This document shows, piece after piece, positions 34,767 through 43,214 of a DNA stretch of 64,000 bases. The DNA is taken from positions 186,001-250,000 of the forward strand of contig NZ_QNUM01000006.1 of NCBI RefSeq assembly GCF_003574655.1, given 5' to 3'. Made by a program: the position numbers and the translations under genes. The notes under the pieces were generated by a model. The model was not told where the DNA came from. It saw only the letters and a list, made by a program, of their open reading frames with translations, and searched no databases. Position 1 is the stretch's first letter; the number at the start of each line of letters is the position of its first letter. The stretch is from Cohaesibacter haloalkalitolerans. Lineage in GTDB: Bacteria > Pseudomonadota > Alphaproteobacteria > Rhizobiales > Cohaesibacteraceae.

Positions 34767-36284
34767 TTACATGTCTCTGGCGTCCTCTGGCAGGACGTCG
34801 AGCGGAATGTCCTGATAGCAGACAGGACGCAGGAAACGGCGGATGGACATGGTGCCAACCGACGTTGCCCCGAAATTGGTCGAGGCCGGGAATGGCCCGC
34901 CATGGACCATGGAGTCGCAGACCTCTACGCCGGTCGGGAAGGCATTGGCCAGAATGCGGCCTGCCTTGCGCTCAAGGATCGGCAGCAGTCTGCCAGCCAA
35001 CGGCTTGTCGCCTGCATCGAGCAGCATGGTTGCTGTCAGCTGCCCCTCAAAGCTCTTGGCGATGGTCAGCATTTCCGCCTCGTCCCTTGCCGTGACGATG
35101 ATGCCCATCGGGCCGAAGACTTCTTCCTTCAGCGCCTTGTTGGACAGCCAGTCGGCCCCGGAGACGATGAACAGGTTTGGCGTTGCGTTGCGCATGTCGC
35201 ACATCGAGGTGAGCAGCTCGCGCACGCCGGTCTCGGCAGCGACGGCGGCAACGCCCTTGCGATAGGTATCGGCCATGCTCGACGTCAGCATGACCTGCTC
35301 GCCAACGGCCTTCAGCCCCTCGACGGTTGCTTCGCCAAAGGCCTGGGCCTGATCTTCCAGAATGATGGCAAGGCCGGGGTTGGTGCAGAACTGGCCAGCG
35401 CCGACCGACAGCGATCCTGCCCAGCCCTTGCCCAGTTCATCGCCGCGGGCCTTGGCCGCTTCCGGCAGAACGAACATCGGGTTCACCGAACCCAGTTCGC
35501 CAAAGAACGGGATCGGCTCCGGCCGCGAAACGCAGAGGTCATAAAGTGCCTTGCCGCCCCAGAAGGAGCCGGTGAAGCCGACAGCCTTGATGAGCGGATG
35601 CTGAACCAGCGTAGTGCCCACCTCGCGACCTCCACCCTGAACAAGGCTGAAGACGCCCGGATGAATGCCGCATTTCTTGACGGCGGCAACAATGGCGTCG
35701 CCGACAATCTCGCCAGTACCCGGGTGGGCGCTGTGGCCCTTGACGACGACAGGGCAACCTGCGGCCAACGCAGCGGCGGTGTCGCCACCGGCAACCGAGA
35801 AGGCCAGCGGGAAGTTGGAAGCGCCGAACACGGCAACCGGGCCGATCGGGCGCTGCATCAGGCGTAGGTCCGGGCGGGCCAGCGGCTTGCGGTCTGGCAG
35901 GGCTTCCGTCAGGCGACGGTCGAGATACTCACCAGCCCGGATATGATTGGCAAACATGCGCAGCTGACCCGTGGTCCGGCCGCGTTCGCCTTCAAGGCGC
36001 CCTGTCGGCAGGCCGGTTTCCAGATGGCCCGTTTCGGTGATCTCGGCCGCGCGGGCCTCGATTTCATCGGCGATGCAGTCGAGAAAGCGTGCACGCTCTT
36101 CGCGCGAGGAATATCCGTATGACCAGAATGCCTCTTCTGCAGCTTCACAGGCTTTTGCTACAAGCTCGGGAGTGCCTTTTGAAAATTCATGTGCGGGTCC
36201 GGAGACCGGCGCCGAGGAGAAAATCTCTTTGCTTTTGACCTTCTCGCCCGCGATCAGATGGCTGCCATGTGGTGTATAGCTCAT
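34767..36284 (-). CDS. 2-oxoglutarate semialdehyde (2,5-dioxovalerate) dehydrogenase
   Basis: A 505-residue aldehyde dehydrogenase of the NADP-linked ketoglutarate-semialdehyde group. It shows the FGASNFPLAFSVAGGDTAAA cofactor region, VKGHSAHPGTGE, the FTGSFWGGKALYDL segment and the catalytic pair ELGSVNP (Glu) and GAGQFCTNPG (Cys). It catalyses the last step of 4-hydroxyproline breakdown, making 2-oxoglutarate. The ATG at 36284 with AAGGAT upstream is chosen over a frame opening at 36359, whose extra residues would lie in the divergent control region. It faces the Ldh2-type gene across a shared 175-base promoter region holding one operator-like site. Confidence 0.88.
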   Translation of the reverse strand: MSYTPHGSHLIAGEKVKSKEIFSSAPVSGPAHEFSKGTPELVAKACEAAEEAFWSYGYSSREERARFLDCIADEIEARAAEITETGHLETGLPTGRLEGERGRTTGQLRMFANHIRAGEYLDRRLTEALPDRKPLARPDLRLMQRPIGPVAVFGASNFPLAFSVAGGDTAAALAAGCPVVVKGHSAHPGTGEIVGDAIVAAVKKCGIHPGVFSLVQGGGREVGTTLVQHPLIKAVGFTGSFWGGKALYDLCVSRPEPIPFFGELGSVNPMFVLPEAAKARGDELGKGWAGSLSVGAGQFCTNPGLAIILEDQAQAFGEATVEGLKAVGEQVMLTSSMADTYRKGVAAVAAETGVRELLTSMCDMRNATPNLFIVSGADWLSNKALKEEVFGPMGIIVTARDEAEMLTIAKSFEGQLTATMLLDAGDKPLAGRLLPILERKAGRILANAFPTGVEVCDSMVHGGPFPASTNFGATSVGTMSIRRFLRPVCYQDIPLDVLPEDARDM

Positions 36285-36321
36285 GGGAATATCCTTTTGC
36301 TGCAGGAAAGACTTGAAGTTC

Positions 36322-36341
36322 TGACGACACAGATAATACAA
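36322..36341. promoter_or_regulatory. Operator-like site C of the hydroxyproline regulon
   Basis: TGACGACACAGATAATACAA matches 15 of 20 positions with the two identical sites at 38643 and 42340. Its right end overlaps a perfect palindrome, ATACAA-T-TTGTAT, at 36336-36348. Located between divergent genes; probable GntR target. Confidence 0.5.
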
Positions 36342-36459
36342 TTTGTATGCATTTGGCAACCGGGGGAATAACGGTTACTCTCGGGAACCACACATTGTCG
36401 CGAATTCACCTCGCAATTGTAATCACCAGATACGCTTTTTGAACCATAAAGAGGACAAG

Positions 36460-37497
36460 ATGTCACAAAAAGAAATGGTCACGCCCGAGGCTCTGGAAGC
36501 CCGTGTCTCCCAAATTTTTCGACAGGCCGGAGCGCTTGATGAAGTGGCTGACTGCCTTGCTCATGTCATTGTCGCAGGAGAACGTGACCACTGTGCGGCA
36601 CATGGACTTTATCGCATCGAGGGGTGCCTCAGAACCATCAAGGCCGGACAGGTCAAGCCGGACGTCAAACCAGAGCTGATGTCCAGCGATGGGGCAATCG
36701 TCAAGATCGCCGCCAACATGGGCTTTTCCAACCCGGCCTTCTATTTCGGTCTGCCGATGCTGGTGGAGAAGGCCAGAGAGTTTGGTCTGGCCGCAATGGT
36801 CATAAATGACTGCACCCATTTCTCCGCCCTCTGGCATGAGGTCGAGGCCATCGCCGGGCACGGTCTGGCAGGGCTCGCTATGTGTCCGAGCTATGCAACG
36901 GTTGCGCCGTTCGGCGGTAAGGCTCCGCTGTTGGGCACCAACCCGCTGGCTTTCGGCTGGCCGCGTCCTGACAAGGATCCCTATGTCTTCGATTTTGCCA
37001 CCTCAATGGCTGCCCGTGGCGAGATCGAGCTTTACAAGCGCGCTGGCAAACAGCTACCTGAGGGCTGGGGGATCGACAGGGACGGCAATGCCAGCACCGA
37101 TCCTGCCGCAGTTCTGGAAGGCTCCATGCTGCCGTTCGGAACCCACAAAGGGTCAGCCATTTCGACCATGATCGAGCTGCTTGCCGGCACCATGATCGGC
37201 GATTTGACAAGTCCGGAGGCTCTGGAAGCCTTGGGCACAACGACCCTTGCTCCTCATCACGGAGAACTGATTCTGGCACTTGATCCGGTGAAATTTGCCG
37301 CAGGTCGGGCAGGGGATCCGTTTGCCCGCGCCGAAATGATGCTGGAGGCGATCACGGGGCAGGGCGCCCGCCTGCCGTCCCAGCGCCGGTTCGTTGCCCG
37401 CAAAGAGACCATGGCCGAAGGTATCGCGCTCGATGAGAAGGAGCGCGCCCTGCTCGAACGCTTCGAAAAGGAAGGGCTCGATGGCGTCAGCCTCTGA
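36460..37497 (+). CDS. Ldh2/malate dehydrogenase family reductase (1-pyrroline-2-carboxylate type)
   Basis: A 345-residue NAD(P)-dependent oxidoreductase of the LDH2/MDG2 family (COG2055 type). Typical motifs are ERDHCAAHGLYRIEGCL, MVINDCTHFSALWHEVEAIA, APFGGKAPLLGTNPLAFGWP, FDFATSMAARGEIELYKRAG and FGTHKGSAISTMIELLAG. Members reduce 1-pyrroline-2-carboxylate to L-proline in trans-3-hydroxyproline and D-proline pathways, or oxidise malate, lactate or ureidoglycolate. The cluster context favours the pyrroline reductase role. The ATG at 36460 follows AAAGAGG. It reads divergently from the semialdehyde dehydrogenase. Confidence 0.8.
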   Translation: MSQKEMVTPEALEARVSQIFRQAGALDEVADCLAHVIVAGERDHCAAHGLYRIEGCLRTIKAGQVKPDVKPELMSSDGAIVKIAANMGFSNPAFYFGLPMLVEKAREFGLAAMVINDCTHFSALWHEVEAIAGHGLAGLAMCPSYATVAPFGGKAPLLGTNPLAFGWPRPDKDPYVFDFATSMAARGEIELYKRAGKQLPEGWGIDRDGNASTDPAAVLEGSMLPFGTHKGSAISTMIELLAGTMIGDLTSPEALEALGTTTLAPHHGELILALDPVKFAAGRAGDPFARAEMMLEAITGQGARLPSQRRFVARKETMAEGIALDEKERALLERFEKEGLDGVSL

Positions 37498-37506
37498 GCG
37501 GGAATG

Positions 37507-37545
37507 AAAAAACAGAGCCCTCTTGCCAATGGCAGGAGGGCTCTG
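37507..37545 (-). terminator. Terminator after the DapA-family gene
   Basis: Perfect 10-base stem CAGAGCCCTC (37513-37522) / GAGGGCTCTG (37536-37545), extendable inward. Minus-strand reading ends in TTTTTT (37507-37512). Lies between convergent genes. Confidence 0.85.
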
Positions 37546-37588
37546 CGGGGGACTGGGCAACGGCCCGGATAAAGCGTCAGATGGCGTC

Positions 37589-38551
37589 TTACCCGAGATA
37601 TGGAGCGAGTGAAGGCTGCGTGCTCCAGTTTGCATACCAGTCGTCGAACTGTTTGAGCTGCTTGGCGATGAAGCCCATCTGGCTGTCGCTGAGCACATCG
37701 CTTTCATTGAAGTTGAGCGTGTATTCAGTCTTGCCGCGCAACACCATCATGTATTTGAAGCTCAGAACCAGATCCGGCATCTCGTCGAACTTGGAAAGCA
37801 CCGCCAGCGCCGCTTCTAGCTCGAGGGCCAGACGACGAGCTTCCAGATCGCCTTCCACGGCCTTCTGGCAAAGGGCGATCATCAGCAGAACTTCCTTGGG
37901 CAGGATGTTGCCGATGCCGGTGATGGCACCCTGCGCACCGCAATTGACATAGCCATGGAAAACTGCCGTATCGACGCCAACCATCAACAGGGCATCATCG
38001 CCATCGCTGCTGGTCATGTTTTCCGCAGCGTAGGAAAGCGCTGCTGCACCGCCGAATTCCTTGAAGCCGACAAGGTTCGGGTGGGTCTTGCGCAGCGCGA
38101 AGAACAGATCGGCGCGGGTGGCAAAACCATAATAGGGGCTGTTGTAGATCACACCCGGCAGGTCAGGTGCTGCGGACAGGACGGCTTCGAAATGGGCCTT
38201 CTGGGCGGAGGCGACCGATGTGCGGGACAGCTGGCGCGGGATGATCATCAGACCCTTGGCACCAACCTTCTGGGCGTGCGCGGCGTGGGCTGCGGCCATC
38301 CTGGTGTTCATCGCACCGAGACCGGCAACAACCGGCAGCCCGGCTTCGACCAGAACCTCGACACCCTTCATGCGCTGCTCGTCAGTCAGGAGAGGCCAGT
38401 CGCCCATCGACCCGCAATAGACCACGGCCCCCATGCCGACGTCGATCATTTCCTTGCCCTGTTTGACAAGCGCGTCATAGTCGGGGGTGCGATCTTCCTT
38501 GCATGGCGTCATCAGCGCAGGCATGCAACATGTGAAAATAGTGGAGTCCAT
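37589..38551 (-). CDS. DapA-family 1-pyrroline-4-hydroxy-2-carboxylate deaminase
   Basis: A 320-residue class I aldolase-fold enzyme of the dihydrodipicolinate synthase family. The Schiff-base Lys164 lies in LVGFKEFGG, and the catalytic Tyr136 is in GVIYNSPYYG. CGSMGDWPLLTDEQR is in the position of the usual GTTGE loop. In hydroxyproline catabolism such enzymes deaminate 1-pyrroline-4-hydroxy-2-carboxylate to 2-oxoglutarate semialdehyde. The changed GSMGD loop supports a role other than lysine synthesis. The ATG at 38551 has GGGAG 8 bases upstream; longer frames run into the control region. An operator-like site lies upstream at 38643. Confidence 0.85.
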   Translation of the reverse strand: MDSTIFTCCMPALMTPCKEDRTPDYDALVKQGKEMIDVGMGAVVYCGSMGDWPLLTDEQRMKGVEVLVEAGLPVVAGLGAMNTRMAAAHAAHAQKVGAKGLMIIPRQLSRTSVASAQKAHFEAVLSAAPDLPGVIYNSPYYGFATRADLFFALRKTHPNLVGFKEFGGAAALSYAAENMTSSDGDDALLMVGVDTAVFHGYVNCGAQGAITGIGNILPKEVLLMIALCQKAVEGDLEARRLALELEAALAVLSKFDEMPDLVLSFKYMMVLRGKTEYTLNFNESDVLSDSQMGFIAKQLKQFDDWYANWSTQPSLAPYLG

Positions 38552-38642
38552 GTATTTCTCCCAAGATTTATCCAGAAACCCGACCGGTCCCGTCTTTTCG
38601 GGGTGGAAAGAAAGCTCTATTGTTATGCAGAGACAATACCAA

Positions 38643-38662
38643 TTGTATTTTAATTGTCGACA
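38643..38662. promoter_or_regulatory. Operator-like site A of the hydroxyproline regulon
   Basis: TTGTATTTTAATTGTCGACA, identical over 20 bases (in opposite orientation) to the site at 42340-42359. It includes most of the palindrome TTGTCGACAA (38654-38663), a form common for GntR/FCD operators. Sits between the DapA-type gene (minus) and the M24 peptidase gene (plus). Confidence 0.65.
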
Positions 38663-38731
38663 AGAAATGTGGCGTAAAGCACGGATTTTTTCTATCTTGT
38701 TGACAGGAATAACGAAATGGAGTGATTCGCG

Positions 38732-39844
38732 ATGAGTAATTCCCCTGAAAACATCTATTCTACGCGTCTGGCGCGACTCAGGGCACGGATGGCCGAGGTT
38801 GGAACCGATCTCGTTGCGGTTGGCCCGACGTCGAACATGGCCTGGTTGGCTGGTGTTTCCGCACATGGTGATGAACGCCCGGTCATGGTGCTGGTCACAC
38901 GGGATCATGCGGCTTTCCTAATGCCTGCCCTCAACGAGAACAGCGTCCGCCAGCACACGGATCTGCCCTTCTATTGCTGGGTGGATGCCGACGGCCCGCA
39001 GGATGCCCTTGAGACCATGCTGGCAGACTTCGGCCTCAATCGGGACGGCGTCTCGGTGGCGGTCGATGAGGCCATGCGCGCCGACTTCGCCCTGTTGCTG
39101 CTTGATGCCCTGCCTGCTGCCAAACGCCAGTTTCTCGGTGAGACCCTTGGTTATCTGCGCTGCCGCAAGGACGAGACGGAATATCATCAGCTCAAGGAGA
39201 ATGCCCTGCTGACCGATGCCTGTGTCACGGCAGCCTTCGCCAGTCTGAAGGTCGGTATGACCGAGCTGGAGGTCGTCAAGTTCATCGATGACTTCTTTGC
39301 CGCCAACGGGGCAACCACCGAGTTTGCCAGTGTCTGCTTTGGTGTCAACGGGGCCTTCCCCCACCATGATAGCGGCGAAACCCGTCTGGAAGAGAACATG
39401 CCGTTGATGATCGATCTGGGCTGTCGCAAGGGCGGATACCCGAGCGACATGACCCGTTCGGGTTATTTCGGGGCCAAGCCGGAAGGCTATGAAGCCATTG
39501 CCGAAATCGTTGAAAGCGCCGTCAAGGCGGCCATTGCCACCGCCAAACCGGGCGTTCGGGCCAGTGCCGTGGATGATGCCGCCCGCTCGGCAATCGCCAA
39601 GGCCGGATATGGCGAGAATTTCCTGCACCGTACCGGCCATGGACTCGGCATCGACATCCATGAGCATCCCTATATCTCGGCAAGCTCCGATACGGTGCTT
39701 GAGGAAGGCATGGTCTTCTCCATCGAGCCCGGCATCTATTTCGCTGGTCGCTTTGGCGTTCGCCTCGAAGACATTGCCATCATGCGCAAGGACGGCGTCG
39801 AGATCCTGTCGGACAAACCGCGCGATCTCATCGCAGCCGTCTGA
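38732..39844 (+). CDS. M24-family Xaa-Pro peptidase
   Basis: A 370-residue creatinase/prolidase-fold metallopeptidase. The N-terminal creatinase-like domain ends about residue 130. The catalytic domain carries the five metal ligands: Asp in MIDLGCRKGG, Asp in SDMTRSGYFG, His in HRTGHGLGID, Glu in SIEPGIYF and Glu in RLEDIA. Such enzymes cleave X-Pro bonds, or X-Hyp bonds in collagen-derived peptides. It leads a plus-strand pair with the S33 peptidase and shares its control region with the deaminase gene, so it probably supplies hydroxyproline from peptides. No signal peptide, so cytoplasmic. Confidence 0.88.
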   Translation: MSNSPENIYSTRLARLRARMAEVGTDLVAVGPTSNMAWLAGVSAHGDERPVMVLVTRDHAAFLMPALNENSVRQHTDLPFYCWVDADGPQDALETMLADFGLNRDGVSVAVDEAMRADFALLLLDALPAAKRQFLGETLGYLRCRKDETEYHQLKENALLTDACVTAAFASLKVGMTELEVVKFIDDFFAANGATTEFASVCFGVNGAFPHHDSGETRLEENMPLMIDLGCRKGGYPSDMTRSGYFGAKPEGYEAIAEIVESAVKAAIATAKPGVRASAVDDAARSAIAKAGYGENFLHRTGHGLGIDIHEHPYISASSDTVLEEGMVFSIEPGIYFAGRFGVRLEDIAIMRKDGVEILSDKPRDLIAAV

Positions 39845-39918
39845 TCCCATCACTACAGGGGGAGAGGAGCCCGGCTCCTCCCTTCCCAATCCCTCCATGC
39901 CCCTTTGAGGAGAGTGTC

Positions 39919-41193
39919 ATGACCTATTGCATCTTCCCCGGCATCGCCTGTCGCGATATCACACTGCCGGTGCCGCTTGACTGGGCGCAGCCAGACGGTG
40001 AAAGCCTCACGCTGTTCGCCCGCGAGGTGGTCGACCCGACCCGCAAGGACGAGGATCTGCCGCTTCTGGTCTTTCTGCAGGGTGGCCCCGGTGGCAAGGG
40101 GCCTCGGCCACAAGGGGGTGGCCCGGTCTGGCTGAAAACGGCGCTCAAGAGCTTCCGGGTGGTGCTGCTCGACCAGCGTGGCACGGGTCGGTCGTCTCCG
40201 GTGGAAGGGCGCCACATGCAACGCTTCGCCTCTGCCGAGAAGGGCGCCGACTTCCTGTCCTGCTTCCGTGCCGACAGCATCATTCGCGACTGCGAGCATC
40301 TGCGCAAAAGCGTCTATGGCGGGCGCAAATGGTCAACCCTTGGCCAAAGCTATGGCGGCTTTCTGACCCTTTGCTATCTGTCGATGGCACCAGAGGCGCT
40401 CAACGCCTGCTATGTCACTGGTGGCCTTGCTGGCATTGATGCCCGGGCAGAGGATGTCTATGAACGCACCTTCCCGCGCGTGGCCGAAAAGAACCGTCAT
40501 TATTATGCCCGCTATGAGGCCGACAAGGCACAGGTTGCCCGCATCGCCGATATTCTGGCCAGTGAAGACATTCGCCTGCCCGATGGTGATCGCCTGACGG
40601 TGCGCCGCTTGCAGACCCTCGGCCTTGGGTTCGGCATGAAGCCCGGCTATGAGGAAGTGCACTGGCTGCTGGATGAGGCGATCTGTGCGGATGGCCAGCT
40701 GTCGGAGGGTTTCCTTGCCAGCATCATGGTGGGAACCGGTTTTGCCGCCAATCCGCTGTTCTGTGTTCTGCAGGAGGCGATCTATGGTCAGGACGGGCGG
40801 ACATCCAGTTGGGCGGCGCAGCGGGAGCGGGAGAAACATCCGGTCTTTGCCGAAACCTACCGGCCGCTGCTGTTCACCGGCGAGATGATGTTCCCATGGA
40901 TGTTCGATGAAATCCGGGCGCTTCGCCCATTCCGCGACGCCACCATGGCCCTGGCAGAACGGCCGATGAACGGTCGCTTCTACGACAAGGTCCGTCTGGC
41001 CGCCAACGAGGTGCCAGTGGCCGCTGCCGTCTATTTCGACGACATGTATGTCGATGCCGGGCTGTCATTGGAGACCGCTGGCCGGGTGGGTAATCTCAAG
41101 GCCTGGGTGACCAATGAATATGAACATGACGGGCTGCGTCAGGATTCGCGTGTTCTGGAACGACTGATGGGGCTGGTCGACAACAAGCAATAG
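39919..41193 (+). CDS. Proline iminopeptidase-like alpha/beta hydrolase (family S33)
   Basis: A 424-residue alpha/beta hydrolase. LQGGPGGKGP near residue 54 is the oxyanion-hole motif, DQRGTGRSS follows, and the nucleophile elbow GQSYGGF carries the catalytic Ser. FDDMYVDAG and the His in NEYEHDGLRQD complete the likely triad. The GGPGG and DQRGTGRS pair is characteristic of prolyl aminopeptidases, which remove N-terminal Pro or Hyp. It follows the M24 gene by 74 bases, so both probably release proline or hydroxyproline from short peptides. Confidence 0.85.
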   Translation: MTYCIFPGIACRDITLPVPLDWAQPDGESLTLFAREVVDPTRKDEDLPLLVFLQGGPGGKGPRPQGGGPVWLKTALKSFRVVLLDQRGTGRSSPVEGRHMQRFASAEKGADFLSCFRADSIIRDCEHLRKSVYGGRKWSTLGQSYGGFLTLCYLSMAPEALNACYVTGGLAGIDARAEDVYERTFPRVAEKNRHYYARYEADKAQVARIADILASEDIRLPDGDRLTVRRLQTLGLGFGMKPGYEEVHWLLDEAICADGQLSEGFLASIMVGTGFAANPLFCVLQEAIYGQDGRTSSWAAQREREKHPVFAETYRPLLFTGEMMFPWMFDEIRALRPFRDATMALAERPMNGRFYDKVRLAANEVPVAAAVYFDDMYVDAGLSLETAGRVGNLKAWVTNEYEHDGLRQDSRVLERLMGLVDNKQ

Positions 41194-41221
41194 GCCCGCT
41201 GGCCGCCCTGAGATGGAAAAG

Positions 41222-41249
41222 AAAAAGGCGCGGAAATCCGCGCCTTTTT
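41222..41249. terminator. Bidirectional terminator between convergent genes
   Basis: AAAAAGGCGCGGA (41222-41234) and TCCGCGCCTTTTT (41237-41249) form a long stem with A-run and T-run flanks on either side, ending both the S33 gene and the epimerase gene. Confidence 0.9.
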
Positions 41250-41269
41250 GCTATCGATTGCTGAGAATC

Positions 41270-42271
41270 TCAGAGCACCGTGAAGCCGTGGGCATAGGGG
41301 TCGCGATCATCGATGAAGATGGTGTTGAAGCCGGTCTGGCGCGCCCAGCCGCCGATCGATGGTATGATGGCGTCCTTGTCGCCGACCTTGGCGGCTGCTT
41401 CCACCCGTCCCTTGAACAGGCTGCCGATGATGCTCTCATGGATGAAGTCATCGCCGACCTTGAGCCGTCCCTTGGCCACCCAGTGGGCCATGCGGGCCGA
41501 AGTGCCGGTGCCGCATGGGGAGCGGTCGATGGCCTTCTCGCCATAGAACACGGCGTTGCGGGCCGTGGCTTCAGGGTCCTTTGGAGCGCCGGTCCACAGG
41601 ATATGGCTGAGCCCGTTGATGGCCGGATTTTCCGGATGCACGAACTGATATTTCGCATTGAGCGCGGCGCGCAGCTTCGGTGAGAAACCGACCAGTTCCC
41701 CGGCCGAAAAATCGGCCATGTCGCGGAAGCAGGCCTGTGGTTCGACGATGGCGTAGAAGTTGCCGCCATAGGCCACATCCACCGTGACTTCGCCCAACCC
41801 TTCCACTTCCGCAGTCATGCCTTCGGCATAGAGGAAGGCCGGCACGTTGGTCAGGCGAACCTCTTCCACATAGCGCCCTTCCTGACGGTACTCGACGGTG
41901 ACGAGACCTGCCGGGGTGTCGAGGCGCAGCTTGCCTGGTTCCTTCGGCGTGACGAGGCCGTTCTCGATGGCCATGGTCACCGTGCCGATGGTGCCGTGGC
42001 CGCACATCGGCAGGCAGCCGGAGGTCTCGATGAACAGCACGGCGACATCGCAGTCTTCACGGGTCGGCGGGTAGAGAATCGAGCCGGACATCATGTCGTG
42101 GCCGCGCGGTTCAAACATCAGGCCTGTGCGAATCCAGTCATATTCCGCAAGGAAATGCGCACGTTTTTCGATCATGTTTTTGCCTTCGAGCCGTGGTGCT
42201 CCACCGGCAACCAGACGCACCGGATTTCCGCAAGTATGACCGTCAATGCATTGAAATGTATGATTTTTCAT
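41270..42271 (-). CDS. 4-hydroxyproline 2-epimerase
   Basis: A 333-residue proline-racemase-family enzyme. Both catalytic cysteines are present: Cys90 in MCGHGTIG and Cys253 in DRSPCGTGTSA. The related trans-3-hydroxyproline dehydratase has Thr in the second place, so epimerase activity is favoured. It converts trans-4-hydroxy-L-proline to cis-4-hydroxy-D-proline, the first step of the pathway. The ATG at 42271 begins MKNHTFQCIDGHTCGNPVRL, the family N terminus; the frame stays open far upstream but only across the regulator gene on the other strand. Divergent from the GntR gene with an operator-like site between. Confidence 0.92.
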   Translation of the reverse strand: MKNHTFQCIDGHTCGNPVRLVAGGAPRLEGKNMIEKRAHFLAEYDWIRTGLMFEPRGHDMMSGSILYPPTREDCDVAVLFIETSGCLPMCGHGTIGTVTMAIENGLVTPKEPGKLRLDTPAGLVTVEYRQEGRYVEEVRLTNVPAFLYAEGMTAEVEGLGEVTVDVAYGGNFYAIVEPQACFRDMADFSAGELVGFSPKLRAALNAKYQFVHPENPAINGLSHILWTGAPKDPEATARNAVFYGEKAIDRSPCGTGTSARMAHWVAKGRLKVGDDFIHESIIGSLFKGRVEAAAKVGDKDAIIPSIGGWARQTGFNTIFIDDRDPYAHGFTVL

Positions 42272-42339
42272 GGTTTCGCCCTGCTCAGGTAAAGCGCTAT
42301 ATGCTACCCTTGGTCTCCAATTTCGTTGACACAATAATC

Positions 42340-42359
42340 TGTCGACAATTAAAATACAA
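42340..42359. promoter_or_regulatory. Operator-like site B of the hydroxyproline regulon
   Basis: TGTCGACAATTAAAATACAA, identical over 20 bases to site A read on the other strand. It lies between the epimerase (minus) and the GntR gene (plus), where a regulator controlling itself and the pathway would bind. Confidence 0.65.
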
Positions 42360-42427
42360 ACATTTGCTTCAGGAGTTTTCAGATATTCGCTAAAAATATC
42401 CATCGCAACATCGTCAGGTGACAAGGC

Positions 42428-43147
42428 ATGACCGAGACAAAAGAAAAGAAATCCACCAAGGGGCCCTTCAAGCGCGGGGCTGGCGTCGGCCACGTCTATC
42501 AGACGTTGCATCGCGAAATCATCGAGTTGAAAATCGCGCCGGGCAGCCCGATTGACGAATTGCAGCTGGCCGCCCGTTTCTCCATGTCGCGCACACCGAT
42601 CCGTGAAGCGCTGGTACGGTTGGCTGCCGAAGGGTTGATTACCACCCTGCCCAACCGGGCGACCATCGTGTCCAACATCGATTTCCTCAATCTGTCGCAG
42701 TTCTTCGATGCCCTGACACTGATGTACAGGGTGACGACGCGTCTGGCAGCGGCCAACCATGTTCCGGCTGACCTCAAGGAAATCAACCACTGGAAGGATC
42801 TCTACGCACAGGCGGTGGAAAGCCGCGATGTCTTCGAGATGATCGCCACCAACCGCGAGTTCCATCTGGCTATAGCCAAGGCCGGACGCAATCGCTACTA
42901 TGTCGAGCTGTTCACCCGGCTGCTTGATGAGGGGCGGCGCATCCTGCGTCTCTATTACCAGTCCTATAATGACGAGATCCCGCATCTCTATGTCGACGAG
43001 CATGAGAAGATGGTGCAGGCGATCATCGACAGGGATCTTGTCCTGTGCGACAGGTTTGCGGCTGATCATGCCGACCAGATTGTACGCCAGATCCAGTCCT
43101 ACATTTCCGCCGACACCCGCATCAACAGCGCGTTGCCGTTGGGGTGA
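42428..43147 (+). CDS. GntR/FCD-family regulator of the hydroxyproline cluster
   Basis: A 239-residue regulator with an N-terminal winged helix (QTLHREIIELKIAPGSPIDE; LAARFSMSRTPIREALVRLA; EGLITTLPNRATIVS) and a C-terminal helical FCD-type ligand domain (about residues 95-225; EFHLAIAKAGRNRYYVELFT; HEKMVQAIIDRD). His residues in the second half may hold the metal common to this group. It is divergent from the epimerase gene. The likely inducer is hydroxyproline or a pathway intermediate; most such regulators are repressors. Confidence 0.9.
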   Translation: MTETKEKKSTKGPFKRGAGVGHVYQTLHREIIELKIAPGSPIDELQLAARFSMSRTPIREALVRLAAEGLITTLPNRATIVSNIDFLNLSQFFDALTLMYRVTTRLAAANHVPADLKEINHWKDLYAQAVESRDVFEMIATNREFHLAIAKAGRNRYYVELFTRLLDEGRRILRLYYQSYNDEIPHLYVDEHEKMVQAIIDRDLVLCDRFAADHADQIVRQIQSYISADTRINSALPLG

Positions 43148-43214
43148 GCCATCGGAAAGCAGGTGTGAGGCAGCTGAGGGGCAGCCGTCCTGTGGTTTCC
43201 CACACCTTGTGGGC

